Shown piece after piece: positions 1 through 6,835 of a DNA stretch of 8,898 bases (its first letter is position 1; each line of letters starts with the position of its first letter). The stretch is from an uncultured Clostridia bacterium (lineage in GTDB: Bacteria > Bacillota > Clostridia > Saccharofermentanales > Saccharofermentanaceae). The notes under the pieces are model-generated. The model was not told the DNA's origin. It saw only the letters and a program-made list of their open reading frames with translations, and did no database searches. Made by a program: the position numbers and the translations under genes. The stretch spans positions 1 through 8,898 of the forward strand of contig CAMJGB010000075.1 of NCBI GenBank assembly GCA_946405115.1. The letters run 5' to 3'.

Positions 1-1134
1 AGAACTGCGGTGCATGTATTTGCTCCCGTAACTTGCAACGGACAGATGATAATGATCGTAGGCGTATCCACGGACTGGGTAGACCTCATAGATTACACGC
101 TGTATCTGACAGCCTTCCTTGCTGCATTCATTGTAATTCTCGTAGCATCACTGGCACTTCTATTCTTCAGAATGCTTAGAAAGTATGCCGTAACGCCTTT
201 GTTCAAGGAAAGAGACATCATTAATACTTATGAGCAGGATAAGGATTCTGCCAAGGCTCTTCCGGACCTTAAGTCGATTGATTCCGATAACGAGATCGAG
301 GAACTCGCAGAGGCGTTCTCGTCGATGCTTGTAGAGATCGATCGTTATATGGATGAGAAACAGAAGGATGCAGTTGAGAAGGAAAGATTGGGCGCAGAGC
401 TTAACATGGCTGCGAATATTCAGGCGAGCCAGCTCCCGAGTACTTTCCCTGCATTCCCTGACAGAACTGACTTTGATATCCATGCTTCCATGACTCCTGC
501 GAAGACCGTAGGCGGTGATTTCTACGACTTCTTCCTCGTTGATGAGAATCACATCGCATTGGTTATGGCTGATGTTTCAGGTAAGGGAATTCCGGCTTCG
601 CTGTTCATGATGATTAGTAAGCTCCTTATTCAGAGCCGTGTCATGATGGGTGAGTCTCCTGCTGAGGCTTTGTCTAATTCAAATGCACAGCTTATGCAGA
701 ACAATGCTGCTCACCAGTTTGTTACTGTATGGCTTGCGGTATTCGACCTTAAGACAGGTAAGGGTGTTGCTGCGAATGCAGGTCACGAGCACCCTGTAAT
801 AAGAAGAGCGAACGGACAGTATGAGATTGTTGAATATAAGCATAATCCTCCGGTAGCGACCATGAAGAAGATGAAGTTCAAAGATCATGAGTTCGAGCTT
901 AATCCCGGAGATTCTCTCTTCGTTTATACTGACGGTGTCGCAGAAGCTAACAATGCTCAGAATGAATTGTTCGGCACGGAAAGAATGCTCGATGCACTTA
1001 ACCGTGATCCTGATGCAACCTGTGAGCAGGTTCTTAAGAACGTCATGAGCGGCATTGATGAGTTCGTAGCAGGCGCCGAGCAGTTCGATGACATCACCAT
1101 GATGAGCTTCAAGTACTACGGCCCTAAGGAATAA
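1..1134 (+). CDS. Membrane-anchored HAMP/SpoIIE-type (PP2C-like) serine phosphatase, 5' end outside the window
   Basis: The reading frame is open from base 1, so the N-terminus is cut off; the ATG at base 10 lies inside a domain and is not the real start. Counting codons from base 1 (377 visible), residues 1-30 look like the end of an extracytoplasmic sensor domain, 33-56 form a membrane helix, and about 57-115 a HAMP linker (P66, then a DNEIEELAEAF segment). A charged coiled coil with an AANIQASQLP segment leads into a SpoIIE/PP2C catalytic domain from about 150 to 372. Metal-binding acidic motifs are intact: GGDFYD (D173), ADVSGKG (D191), YTDGV (D311) and FDDIT (D363, D364). AGHEHP (261-265) stands where AGHNPP is usual. 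Family members dephosphorylate phosphoserine/threonine on partner proteins, often anti-sigma-factor antagonists, in response to an external signal. No such partner gene is nearby, so target and ligand are unknown. Confidence 0.93.
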   Translation, partial: RTAVHVFAPVTCNGQMIMIVGVSTDWVDLIDYTLYLTAFLAAFIVILVASLALLFFRMLRKYAVTPLFKERDIINTYEQDKDSAKALPDLKSIDSDNEIEELAEAFSSMLVEIDRYMDEKQKDAVEKERLGAELNMAANIQASQLPSTFPAFPDRTDFDIHASMTPAKTVGGDFYDFFLVDENHIALVMADVSGKGIPASLFMMISKLLIQSRVMMGESPAEALSNSNAQLMQNNAAHQFVTVWLAVFDLKTGKGVAANAGHEHPVIRRANGQYEIVEYKHNPPVATMKKMKFKDHEFELNPGDSLFVYTDGVAEANNAQNELFGTERMLDALNRDPDATCEQVLKNVMSGIDEFVAGAEQFDDITMMSFKYYGPKE

Positions 1135-1142
1135 CGGGGAAA

Positions 1143-3050
1143 TCAGTACAGATAGAACGTGTAGGAAGGGTTCTCCCACCAGATACAGGTAGCTCCCATA
1201 CTCTCGATTATGGCTCTGTTTACAGGGGTGTTATACCAGTCGTCCTCTCCTGGGAAGAAGAGCCATTCGGGCGCATCGAAAAGCGCTACTTCAGGGTGTA
1301 CTTCCCTGTAGAAAGCTTCCGTAAGACCGCCGTTGCCGTGGTGTCCCATAGTAAGGTAATCGGCATGAAGATCTTCTTCAGAAAACTTGGACATAATGAT
1401 GTCAGCCTGTGTCCTTCCTACGTCACCGCAGAAAAGCCATGAGAGATCTTTTGCAGAGAACTTAAGCATGAGTGAGCCGTCGTTAGCGGCGTCGCCGTCG
1501 ATTTTCGCAGTGTAATCGTGGAAAACGTCTACGGTAAGTCCGTAAAGATCGAACGTGTCTCCGGTGTAAAGGAATTCAAGGCGGTCGTCGCCCTTCGTAA
1601 GTTCTTCGAAGGTTTCAAAGTCTTCGAACATATCCCATTCCTGAGCTTCTGAAGTATATCTGTCGTAATCGAAGTCGGAGGCGTATATCTTGTCTATCGT
1701 TATGCCGTTCTCTTCCATGTGAGCGTAGATCTCGTTAAAGGCACCTACGTGATCGAAGTGGGGGTGAGAGATGAACCATGCATCAACATGTCCGCCGTGT
1801 TCGTTGATGACTTCCTGAACCAAAGGCGCATCACCCGTCCAGCCGCCGTCGATTATTATAAGCTTGTTGTCAGGTGTCTCAATCGTGTAGAACATCGACT
1901 GGGAGACCAATCCCGAATACTGTGTTACGCGGTATTCTTTCCTTACAAAAGCGAGTGTATCCAATTCGATCCTGCCGAATCCTATGAACGTGATAAGGGA
2001 GAGGAAGAGGATCATGATATCGAGCATCTTGATGAGTATAAGACCTCTCGTTCTTCCTTCTCTGATGTGATAGAGGATTATGCCCATTACGGTTGCAAGG
2101 AATACGAGGAATACTGAGTGCATCGTCGGGCCGATGCTGATATACATAAGTACGAGAGACATGAAGATTCCTACGATGGCTTCGAATGACTCGCCCGATG
2201 TTCTGGTGTTCTTCTGCCTGTACAGGCGCATTGCCCTGATGATGGATACGAGAAGAAGAACGAAGCCGAATGTTGATCCCATGATGATCTCATCGTTGCC
2301 GTTCGCGAATATATCGATGTTGTTGGCTTTGCTTAAGATAATGGAAAGACCGAGCATGAGCGTTACGATGAATCTGAAGATGTAACCGCGCAGGGGCTTT
2401 TTGAAGTAGAAGTCAGAGAACTTTCTTATCGACAAAGATACTATGGTAATGATGACCACAGGAATCACATATCTTAATACCGTCATGGGATTAAATCCCG
2501 GGATTGATTCCAGGGTGAGAAGGTAGAAGTAACGGACGTAGTTTGAGTGGATGCTGTCATTTGCCTCTATGTAGGAAACCATGGGATAGAGGAAAGATTC
2601 TCCGTGAAGGTCGACGTTAAAGACCGTCACATATTCACGAAGACGCGCATAAGACGGTGAGAGATTAGTCTGACATAATCCTATGTATGTAAATACACCC
2701 CACAAGGCAACTATGACGAATTCAGGGAACAGCAGTTCCTTAGTGTCAAAATCGTTGAGACCGGAACGTGCCATTCGGACAAATTCTTTCCTCTTTATAA
2801 GTAACAGGATTATGCTTATTAATGCTGCGACAACAAGAGTGTAGAACCATACCTTGGATGCTTTAAGATTGCTCCAGCCCGTGAATCTGAACTTCAGGAA
2901 TGCATATGCCGTAAAGCCCATCAATTCGAGACAGAATCCTCTTATGACACCGTCACGGATTATTCGTTCGGATTTACCTATCCAAAGCTCGTAAGCAAGA
3001 CCCATAAGGACGGGAGAGATGAGTATGTAAATTAAGTTAATATAACTCAT
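1143..3050 (-). CDS. Polytopic membrane protein with C-terminal ComEC-like metallo-beta-lactamase domain
   Basis: This 635-residue protein has two halves. Residues 1 to about 360 hold roughly ten hydrophobic segments (near 2-20, 66-86, 109-126, 190-208, 223-240, 258-276, 290-308, 309-328 and 338-357) and a long polar loop at about 127-185. Residues about 375-635 form a metallo-beta-lactamase-fold domain resembling the hydrolase part of ComEC/Rec2. It carries DGG (D401), SHPHFDHVG (H429, H431, D433, H434), NDGS (523-526), CGDVG (D543) and GHHGNGG (H570, H571), so a two-metal hydrolytic site looks complete. The membrane half has no recognisable ComEC competence-channel sequence, so a DNA-uptake role is not supported. 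The start ATG has GGGAG 11 bases upstream, and it follows the AraC gene by 18 bases on the same strand. The substrate is unknown; phosphodiester, nucleotide or lipid-linked compounds are possible for this fold. The domain calls are firm, the function is open. Confidence 0.88.
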   Translation of the reverse strand: MSYINLIYILISPVLMGLAYELWIGKSERIIRDGVIRGFCLELMGFTAYAFLKFRFTGWSNLKASKVWFYTLVVAALISIILLLIKRKEFVRMARSGLNDFDTKELLFPEFVIVALWGVFTYIGLCQTNLSPSYARLREYVTVFNVDLHGESFLYPMVSYIEANDSIHSNYVRYFYLLTLESIPGFNPMTVLRYVIPVVIITIVSLSIRKFSDFYFKKPLRGYIFRFIVTLMLGLSIILSKANNIDIFANGNDEIIMGSTFGFVLLLVSIIRAMRLYRQKNTRTSGESFEAIVGIFMSLVLMYISIGPTMHSVFLVFLATVMGIILYHIREGRTRGLILIKMLDIMILFLSLITFIGFGRIELDTLAFVRKEYRVTQYSGLVSQSMFYTIETPDNKLIIIDGGWTGDAPLVQEVINEHGGHVDAWFISHPHFDHVGAFNEIYAHMEENGITIDKIYASDFDYDRYTSEAQEWDMFEDFETFEELTKGDDRLEFLYTGDTFDLYGLTVDVFHDYTAKIDGDAANDGSLMLKFSAKDLSWLFCGDVGRTQADIIMSKFSEEDLHADYLTMGHHGNGGLTEAFYREVHPEVALFDAPEWLFFPGEDDWYNTPVNRAIIESMGATCIWWENPSYTFYLY

Positions 3051-3068
3051 TAGTCTTTTGTCTCCCGG

Positions 3069-3968
3069 TTAACCCTCAACACTGTTCCACTGCTTCTTAT
3101 AATCTCTCGGTGACTGACCGAAGAACTTCTTGAAAGTCTCAGACATATAGCTTACACCATTAAAGCCCGTCAGGTCTGCTATCTGCTTCAATGTATATGA
3201 ACCTGAGCGCAGATGTTCAGCGACCTTACGTGCACGAAGATGCATAAGATAATTGATGGGTGATTCACCTACGAACTGGTTAAAAAGGTTGTTGCAAAGC
3301 GACTTGCTGACATTGCCTGCTGAGGCAATCTGCTCGAGTGTAATAGTCTCTTTGTAGTTGTTGTTCATGAAGTGGAGCATTGTCTTAAACGACATCAAGC
3401 GGGGGTCAAAGTTCTTATCTTCAGCTACGGGACCGTAGTCTTCCATCTTTTTCATTATGAGTTCCCACATGAGAAAAAGCCTCTTGGTTATCTCGAAAGC
3501 GTTATGCCTGTGATCGGGAAGATCGATCATCAGATCATACATATCCTTGGTATAAGTATTTATATAACGGAATCTGATAAAGGGTAATTCCGGATTATCA
3601 ATGACGGGTCTTATCGCTTCCATCTCAACAGTAACTGATGACATTAGGATGGAGGGGTGGACAACGAAGATAACGTACTTTGCCAATTGGTCATCGACAC
3701 TCATGCTGTAGTGAATCTGATTGGAATTGACTACGATGGTATCGCCTTCGTGAAGTATGACAGTCCTGCCGTTGACGGAGTACGCCATCGTGCCTTCTGT
3801 GACCGTCACTATCTCGAGGTCTTCGTGGTAGTGGGGGACTCTTTCCCAGGTGCATTTGGGCTCGACCCAGCCTGCGTAGATATAGGACGGGAATGAGGGA
3901 TTATCGTAATTAACAATCTCAGAGCCGTCATCACGCTTGACTATGAGTCCCATCAATTCTTTTTTCAT
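3069..3968 (-). CDS. AraC-family transcriptional regulator with N-terminal cupin domain
   Basis: A 299-residue cytoplasmic DNA-binding protein of usual AraC-family length. Residues about 35-105 form a cupin-like sensor fold (VPHYHEDLEIV with H46, H48 and E52; GDTIVVNSNQIH with H86). Residues about 195-295 form the double helix-turn-helix: ITLEQIASAGNVSKSLCNNLF (209-229) and YTLKQIADLTGFNGVSYMSETF (258-279), ending in the family motif FFGQSPRDYKKQW. Such proteins bind a small ligand, often a sugar or metabolite, through the cupin. The start is set by AAAGGA at 3978-3983, 9 bases upstream of the ATG, and by a promoter with a perfect TATAAT just before it. It heads a two-gene unit with the membrane/metallo-beta-lactamase gene and is divergent from the ABC exporter, so both are likely targets. 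Ligand unknown. Confidence 0.95.
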   Translation of the reverse strand: MKKELMGLIVKRDDGSEIVNYDNPSFPSYIYAGWVEPKCTWERVPHYHEDLEIVTVTEGTMAYSVNGRTVILHEGDTIVVNSNQIHYSMSVDDQLAKYVIFVVHPSILMSSVTVEMEAIRPVIDNPELPFIRFRYINTYTKDMYDLMIDLPDHRHNAFEITKRLFLMWELIMKKMEDYGPVAEDKNFDPRLMSFKTMLHFMNNNYKETITLEQIASAGNVSKSLCNNLFNQFVGESPINYLMHLRARKVAEHLRSGSYTLKQIADLTGFNGVSYMSETFKKFFGQSPRDYKKQWNSVEG

Positions 3969-3977
3969 AACAATATT
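3968..3977 (+). repeat. Direct repeat box 1, TAACAATATT
   Basis: First of three direct copies of the core TAACAATAT in the control region between the AraC gene and the ABC operon. This copy overlaps the AraC start codon (the CAT at 3966-3968) and the gap between its ribosome binding site and ATG. It matches box 2 over 11 bases if the preceding A is counted. A protein bound here would block initiation of the regulator or act as a roadblock. The role as an operator is inferred from repetition and position. Confidence 0.5.
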
Positions 3978-3994
3978 TCCTTTGAATGCTCGAA

Positions 3995-4023
3995 ATTATA
4001 ACAATATTCTTAGGATGTGTAAG
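3995..4023 (-). promoter_or_regulatory. Sigma-A-type promoter for the AraC/membrane-hydrolase unit
   Basis: Read on the minus strand, CTTACA (4018-4023, four of six matches to the -35 consensus) is followed after exactly 17 bases by a perfect TATAAT (3995-4000). Transcription would begin near 3988, giving a leader of about 20 bases that just contains the ribosome binding site. Repeat box 2 lies inside this promoter. This is the best promoter match in the window. Confidence 0.65.
3999..4008 (+). repeat. Direct repeat box 2, TAACAATATT
   Basis: Second copy, identical over 10 bases to box 1 and 31 bases away, close to three helical turns, so both would face the same side of DNA. It overlaps the end of the minus-strand -10 element (3995-4000) and most of the -35/-10 spacer of the AraC promoter. 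That placement fits repression or autoregulation of the regulator. Confidence 0.5.
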
Positions 4024-4065
4024 ATAGTTATTAAAATGAACTATAAACACACTATATTTGTGTCG

Positions 4066-4092
4066 TTGCTAACAATATACTTGCTATAGAAT
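4066..4092 (+). promoter_or_regulatory. Weak candidate promoter for the ABC exporter operon
   Basis: TTGCTA (4066-4071) and TAGAAT (4087-4092) are separated by 15 bases, shorter than the usual 17. An alternative -10 is TATACT (4076-4081), but it lacks a good -35. The poor match fits a promoter that needs an activator, and repeat box 3 lies between the two elements. The exact element is uncertain, though a promoter is expected somewhere in 4024-4100. Confidence 0.3.
4070..4079 (+). repeat. Direct repeat box 3, TAACAATATA
   Basis: Third copy, sharing 9 of 10 bases with boxes 1 and 2 and lying 71 bases from box 2. It falls about 40-50 bases upstream of the ABC ATPase start codon, within the likely plus-strand promoter area. 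It could be the site through which the regulator controls the exporter. AT-rich DNA makes chance similarity possible, so confidence is moderate. Confidence 0.45.
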
Positions 4093-4106
4093 TACAAATC
4101 AAGTCT

Positions 4107-4113
4107 GGGAGGG
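4107..4113 (+). promoter_or_regulatory. Ribosome binding site of the ABC ATPase gene
   Basis: GGGAGGG lies 7 bases before the ATG at 4121. It selects this start over the in-frame ATG at 4130, which would be 16 bases away. Confidence 0.7.
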
Positions 4114-4120
4114 AACAAAA

Positions 4121-5062
4121 ATGGAAGAAATGGCTTTGGTAATGAACAAGGTTTGCAAAGACTTTAAGGTTCTTAACCGCCATGAAGGTTTGAAGGGAAG
4201 TATTCAGGATCTTTTCTCTCGTGACTATAAGACCATATCCGCAGTAAAGGATGTGTCTTTGGAAGTAAAGAGGGGAGAGATCATCGGATATCTCGGACCT
4301 AACGGAGCAGGCAAGTCTACAACCATCAAGATGATGACAGGCGTACTTGAGCCTACATCCGGAGACATCCTTGTTAACGGTAAGGTTCCTTACAAGAACA
4401 GAACTGAGAACTGCGAGAATATCGGAGTTGTATTCGGTCAGAGAAGTCAGCTTTGGTGGTCTTTGCCTTTGATCGAGTCCTTCAAGCTCCTGCGTGATAT
4501 CTATATGGTGCCGCAGAAGGATTATGAGAACATGATCGAGCTTTACAGATCGCTCGTAGATATCGAACCGATTCTCCATAAGCCCGTAAGACAGATGTCT
4601 TTGGGACAGAGAACATTAAGCGATATCCTTGCAGCATTCCTTCATAATCCTGCGATCGTATTTCTTGATGAGCCGACGATCGGTCTTGATGTATCAATGA
4701 AGGATAAGATCCGTTCTTTGATCAAGGGTCTTAATAAGGAGAAGAACACAACAGTTATCCTGACAACTCACGACATGGGTGACGTTGATGCTCTTTGCAA
4801 GAGGATAGTCATCATCGATAAGGGTACGAAGATCTACGATAACGACATCGAACATCTTAAGGGTTACTTCGGTTCTTACAGAACACTTCACATGAAGCTT
4901 AATGACGATACCTGGGAGTCGATGCTTATCGATGAGAAAGAGACGGACATTATGGATGTCATTATGAAAAAGCAGAAGGAAACAAAGATCAAGGATATCC
5001 GTCTTGAGGAGATCTCCACCGAGGAGGTCATCAAGAAGATCTACGAAGGAGTGGCTGTATGA
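4121..5062 (+). CDS. ABC-2-type exporter, ATP-binding protein
   Basis: A 313-residue cytoplasmic ATPase that powers a two-permease exporter. Visible motifs are Walker [10 protein letters not shown] (about 59-67), the Q-loop in [15 protein letters not shown] (Q107), the signature MSLGQRT (159-165), Walker B with catalytic glutamate [11 protein letters not shown] (E184), and the H-loop TTHD (H217). The Q-loop sequence and SLGQR signature are hallmarks of the uncharacterised ABC-2 ATPase group that pairs with ABC2_membrane_6 permeases (COG4586 with COG4587 and COG3694, from memory). The residues after the signature (TLSDILAA) differ from the charged stretch I recall as usual there. About 90 C-terminal residues after the H-loop resemble the accessory tail common in drug and lipid exporters. 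It is the first gene of a three-gene operon, and its stop overlaps the next start (ATGA). Substrate unknown. Confidence 0.95.
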   Translation: MEEMALVMNKVCKDFKVLNRHEGLKGSIQDLFSRDYKTISAVKDVSLEVKRGEIIGYLGPNGAGKSTTIKMMTGVLEPTSGDILVNGKVPYKNRTENCENIGVVFGQRSQLWWSLPLIESFKLLRDIYMVPQKDYENMIELYRSLVDIEPILHKPVRQMSLGQRTLSDILAAFLHNPAIVFLDEPTIGLDVSMKDKIRSLIKGLNKEKNTTVILTTHDMGDVDALCKRIVIIDKGTKIYDNDIEHLKGYFGSYRTLHMKLNDDTWESMLIDEKETDIMDVIMKKQKETKIKDIRLEEISTEEVIKKIYEGVAV

Positions 5063-5868
5063 ATCCGCGTAAATTATTCGCACTGACACGTGCAGGCATA
5101 ATGGAGTCACTGCAGTTCAGATTGGGTACGTTCGTAACCTTGTTCGCGAACCTGCTCTATCTCGTGCTCGTATATTATCTTTGGAAAGCAATCTATGCTT
5201 CATCCGGTGTTGATGTAGTTAACGGCATGACTTTCACGGATACGATGATCTATCTCATTCTCGCTACATCTCTATTCAACTTCCTTGAGATGTTCGTTGT
5301 TTGGGACATGAGCCGTTCGATTCAGTCGGGTAAGATCATCCTCGATCTTCTTAAGCCCATGAAGTTTAGAAAGTATACATTCTGGAGTTACTCTGGAAGC
5401 CACGTCGTATCGTTCATCATGACGTTCCTGCCGACATTTGTCGTCGTTATGATCATCACACACGGAGCGATCCACATGGGTATCAATCTTTTGTGGTTCA
5501 TCATCTCTACGGTCTTTGCATTGATCGTTAACTTCAATATAGAGATGCTCGTAGCGACATTGTGTCTCTACACTGAATCAACATGGGGCATCAACATCGT
5601 TAAGGAGACGATCGTACTTCTTCTGTCAGGTGCTTCGATCCCGCTCGCATTCTTCCCCGAGAAGCTTCGCGAGGTCGTACAGTATCTGCCGTTCAGAGCC
5701 GTATACGATATACCGTTGACCATTCTTTTGCAGAAGAACGGTTCTGATACGATCGAGGGCCTTCTGCCCATGTTCGCACTTCAGGTTATCTGGATCGTAA
5801 TACTTACAGCAGCAGGAACTTTGTTCTGGAACTATTCGGTGAAGAAGATCACCGTGAACGGAGGCTGA
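5059..5868 (+). CDS. ABC-2-type exporter permease, first subunit (ABC2_membrane_6-like)
   Basis: A 269-residue integral membrane protein with about six hydrophobic helices (near 22-44, 62-84, 113-134, 142-163, 180-200 and 236-256). It carries the family segment SIQSGKIILDLLKPMKF after the second helix, a cytoplasmic coupling-type region typical of this permease group. It has no signal peptide and starts with a short basic N-terminus ([12 protein letters not shown]). The ATG overlaps the ATPase stop by 4 bases and has AAGGAG (5046-5051) 7 bases upstream inside the previous gene, so translation is probably coupled. It should form a heterodimeric pore with the next gene product, driven by the upstream ATPase. 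Direction is presumed outward because no substrate-binding protein is encoded nearby. Confidence 0.9.
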   Translation: MNPRKLFALTRAGIMESLQFRLGTFVTLFANLLYLVLVYYLWKAIYASSGVDVVNGMTFTDTMIYLILATSLFNFLEMFVVWDMSRSIQSGKIILDLLKPMKFRKYTFWSYSGSHVVSFIMTFLPTFVVVMIITHGAIHMGINLLWFIISTVFALIVNFNIEMLVATLCLYTESTWGINIVKETIVLLLSGASIPLAFFPEKLREVVQYLPFRAVYDIPLTILLQKNGSDTIEGLLPMFALQVIWIVILTAAGTLFWNYSVKKITVNGG

Positions 5869-5870
5869 TC

Positions 5871-6683
5871 ATGGAAGGACAACATGTAAGAGGACTTGGC
5901 TTCTATGCCAAACTGTACAGAAAGATCCTTGTTCAGGATCTGAAGACGAAGATGAGCTACAGAGCTGACTTCATCATCTCCACATTCGGAATGATCATGA
6001 CTAATCTTGCAGGTTTTGTAACCTTCCTGATCCTGTTCAAGAACTTTCCGACGATTAACGGTTGGGACTACTACCATATGCTGTTCCTGTACGGCTTCTC
6101 GCTTGTGGCATTGACCCCTGTTCAGTGCTTCTTCGATAACAACTGGAACTTGAGATTCATGGTCTACAGCGGCGACTTCATCAAGTATTGCTTCAGACCG
6201 GTTAATGTTTTCTTCTACTTCATATCGGAGGTCTTCGATGTGAAGGGATTGGGACAGCTTGCATTCGGTGTGGGAACACTGATCTATTCATGGATTCATA
6301 TAGGCCTTCCTGTTACTTTTATGATCATCCTGAAGCTCATTGTTTTCCTTATCACAGCATCATTGTTTATGATCGCTTTGATGAATGCAGCAGCAGCTAC
6401 ATGCTTCTGGATCAAGAACTCTGGCTACGTTATGGTCATCATGTTCAGGTTCAAGGACTTTGCCAAGTATCCTGCGAGCATCTTCTCGGGAATCTTCAAG
6501 ATAGTATTTACTTTCATCATCCCGATCGCTTTCGTAGCATACTATCCGAGCTTGGTTATTCTTGATCCGGATAATGTACCGCTTCTGTCGATCCTTTCAC
6601 CGGTGCTCGGCATAATCTTCTTCTGGTTAAGCTATAAGTTCTGGATGTTAGGCGTCAGAAAATACGATTTTACGGGATCTTGA
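5871..6683 (+). CDS. ABC-2-type exporter permease, second subunit (ABC2_membrane_6-like)
   Basis: A 270-residue integral membrane protein, nearly the same length as its neighbour but not an obvious duplicate. It has about six hydrophobic stretches (near 33-57, 70-85, 125-147, 148-172, 203-224 and 238-256). Two segments fit the family: SGDFIKYCFRPVNVFFYF after the second helix, and KYPASIFSGIFKIVFTFIIP followed by AFVAYYPS, a conserved pattern in the second permease of these exporters. GGAGG (5860-5864) lies 6 bases before the ATG, and the gap to the previous stop is 2 bases. It is the last gene of the operon; the next gene is 152 bases away behind a hairpin. It is expected to pair with the first permease. 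Confidence 0.9.
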   Translation: MEGQHVRGLGFYAKLYRKILVQDLKTKMSYRADFIISTFGMIMTNLAGFVTFLILFKNFPTINGWDYYHMLFLYGFSLVALTPVQCFFDNNWNLRFMVYSGDFIKYCFRPVNVFFYFISEVFDVKGLGQLAFGVGTLIYSWIHIGLPVTFMIILKLIVFLITASLFMIALMNAAAATCFWIKNSGYVMVIMFRFKDFAKYPASIFSGIFKIVFTFIIPIAFVAYYPSLVILDPDNVPLLSILSPVLGIIFFWLSYKFWMLGVRKYDFTGS

Positions 6684-6710
6684 CCACCTCCGAGGTTTTA
6701 CTGAAGAATT

Positions 6711-6770
6711 TCCTCATTTTCCTTCGCACTGTAATGGTATAGTTGTGGAGGACATGAGGATTTTCTTTCT
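6711..6770 (+). terminator. Imperfect hairpin with U-rich tail after the exporter operon
   Basis: TCCTCAT (6711-6717) pairs with ATGAGGA (6754-6760). Inside it TCCT (6720-6723) pairs with AGGA (6749-6752) and CAC (6727-6729) with GTG (6745-6747), leaving a loop of about 15 bases. TTTTCTTTCT follows directly at 6761-6770. The bulges and large loop make it a weaker terminator than the one at 7364, and it could instead act in the leader of the next gene. Confidence 0.4.
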
Positions 6771-6789
6771 GATATCAGAATATTATGAT
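6761..6789 (+). promoter_or_regulatory. Weak candidate promoter for the 166-residue protein gene
   Basis: TTTTCT (6761-6766) and TATGAT (6784-6789, five of six matches) are 17 bases apart. The -35 matches poorly. The gene follows a hairpin and a 152-base gap, so its own promoter is expected in this stretch, but the exact position is uncertain. Confidence 0.25.
6767..6780. promoter_or_regulatory. Perfect 14-base palindrome, TTCTGATATCAGAA
   Basis: The sequence reads the same on both strands over 14 bases and lies 55 bases before the ATG of the small protein gene at 6836. It sits between weak candidate elements TTTTCT (6761-6766) and TATGAT (6784-6789), which are 17 bases apart. A site for a dimeric repressor across the promoter is a reasonable inference; no matching regulator gene is in the window. 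Confidence 0.4.
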
Positions 6790-6835
6790 ATTATTGTCAT
6801 GTTATTTTTAGGGATTCTTGAGGAGAACGGAAGAA

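Noticed and set aside
679..1179. Open frame of 166 codons on the minus strand
   Set aside because: It is antisense to the catalytic core of the SpoIIE-type phosphatase, and the true minus-strand gene here ends at 1143 in another frame.
1143..3050. Calling the membrane/metallo-beta-lactamase protein a competence protein ComEC
   Set aside because: Only the hydrolase domain resembles ComEC; the membrane half shows no competence-domain sequence and the neighbours have no DNA-uptake genes.
4047..4063. Inverted repeat ACACA / TGTGT in the divergent control region
   Set aside because: The arms are only 5 bases with a 7-base gap in AT-rich DNA; the three direct boxes are a stronger signal.
4052..4579. 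Open frame of 175 codons on the minus strand, across the exporter control region and the ATPase gene
   Set aside because: It lies opposite a clear ABC ATPase, has no ribosome binding site or domain, and its composition is that of an antisense shadow.
6686..6700. ACCTC-C-GAGGT palindrome followed by TTTT just after the exporter operon
   Set aside because: A folded hairpin would keep only about 4 base pairs with a 3-base loop, too weak for a terminator on its own.
6818..6835. TTG start extending the 166-residue protein by six residues
   Set aside because: The only good ribosome binding site (6821-6825) lies after this TTG and at correct distance from the ATG at 6836.
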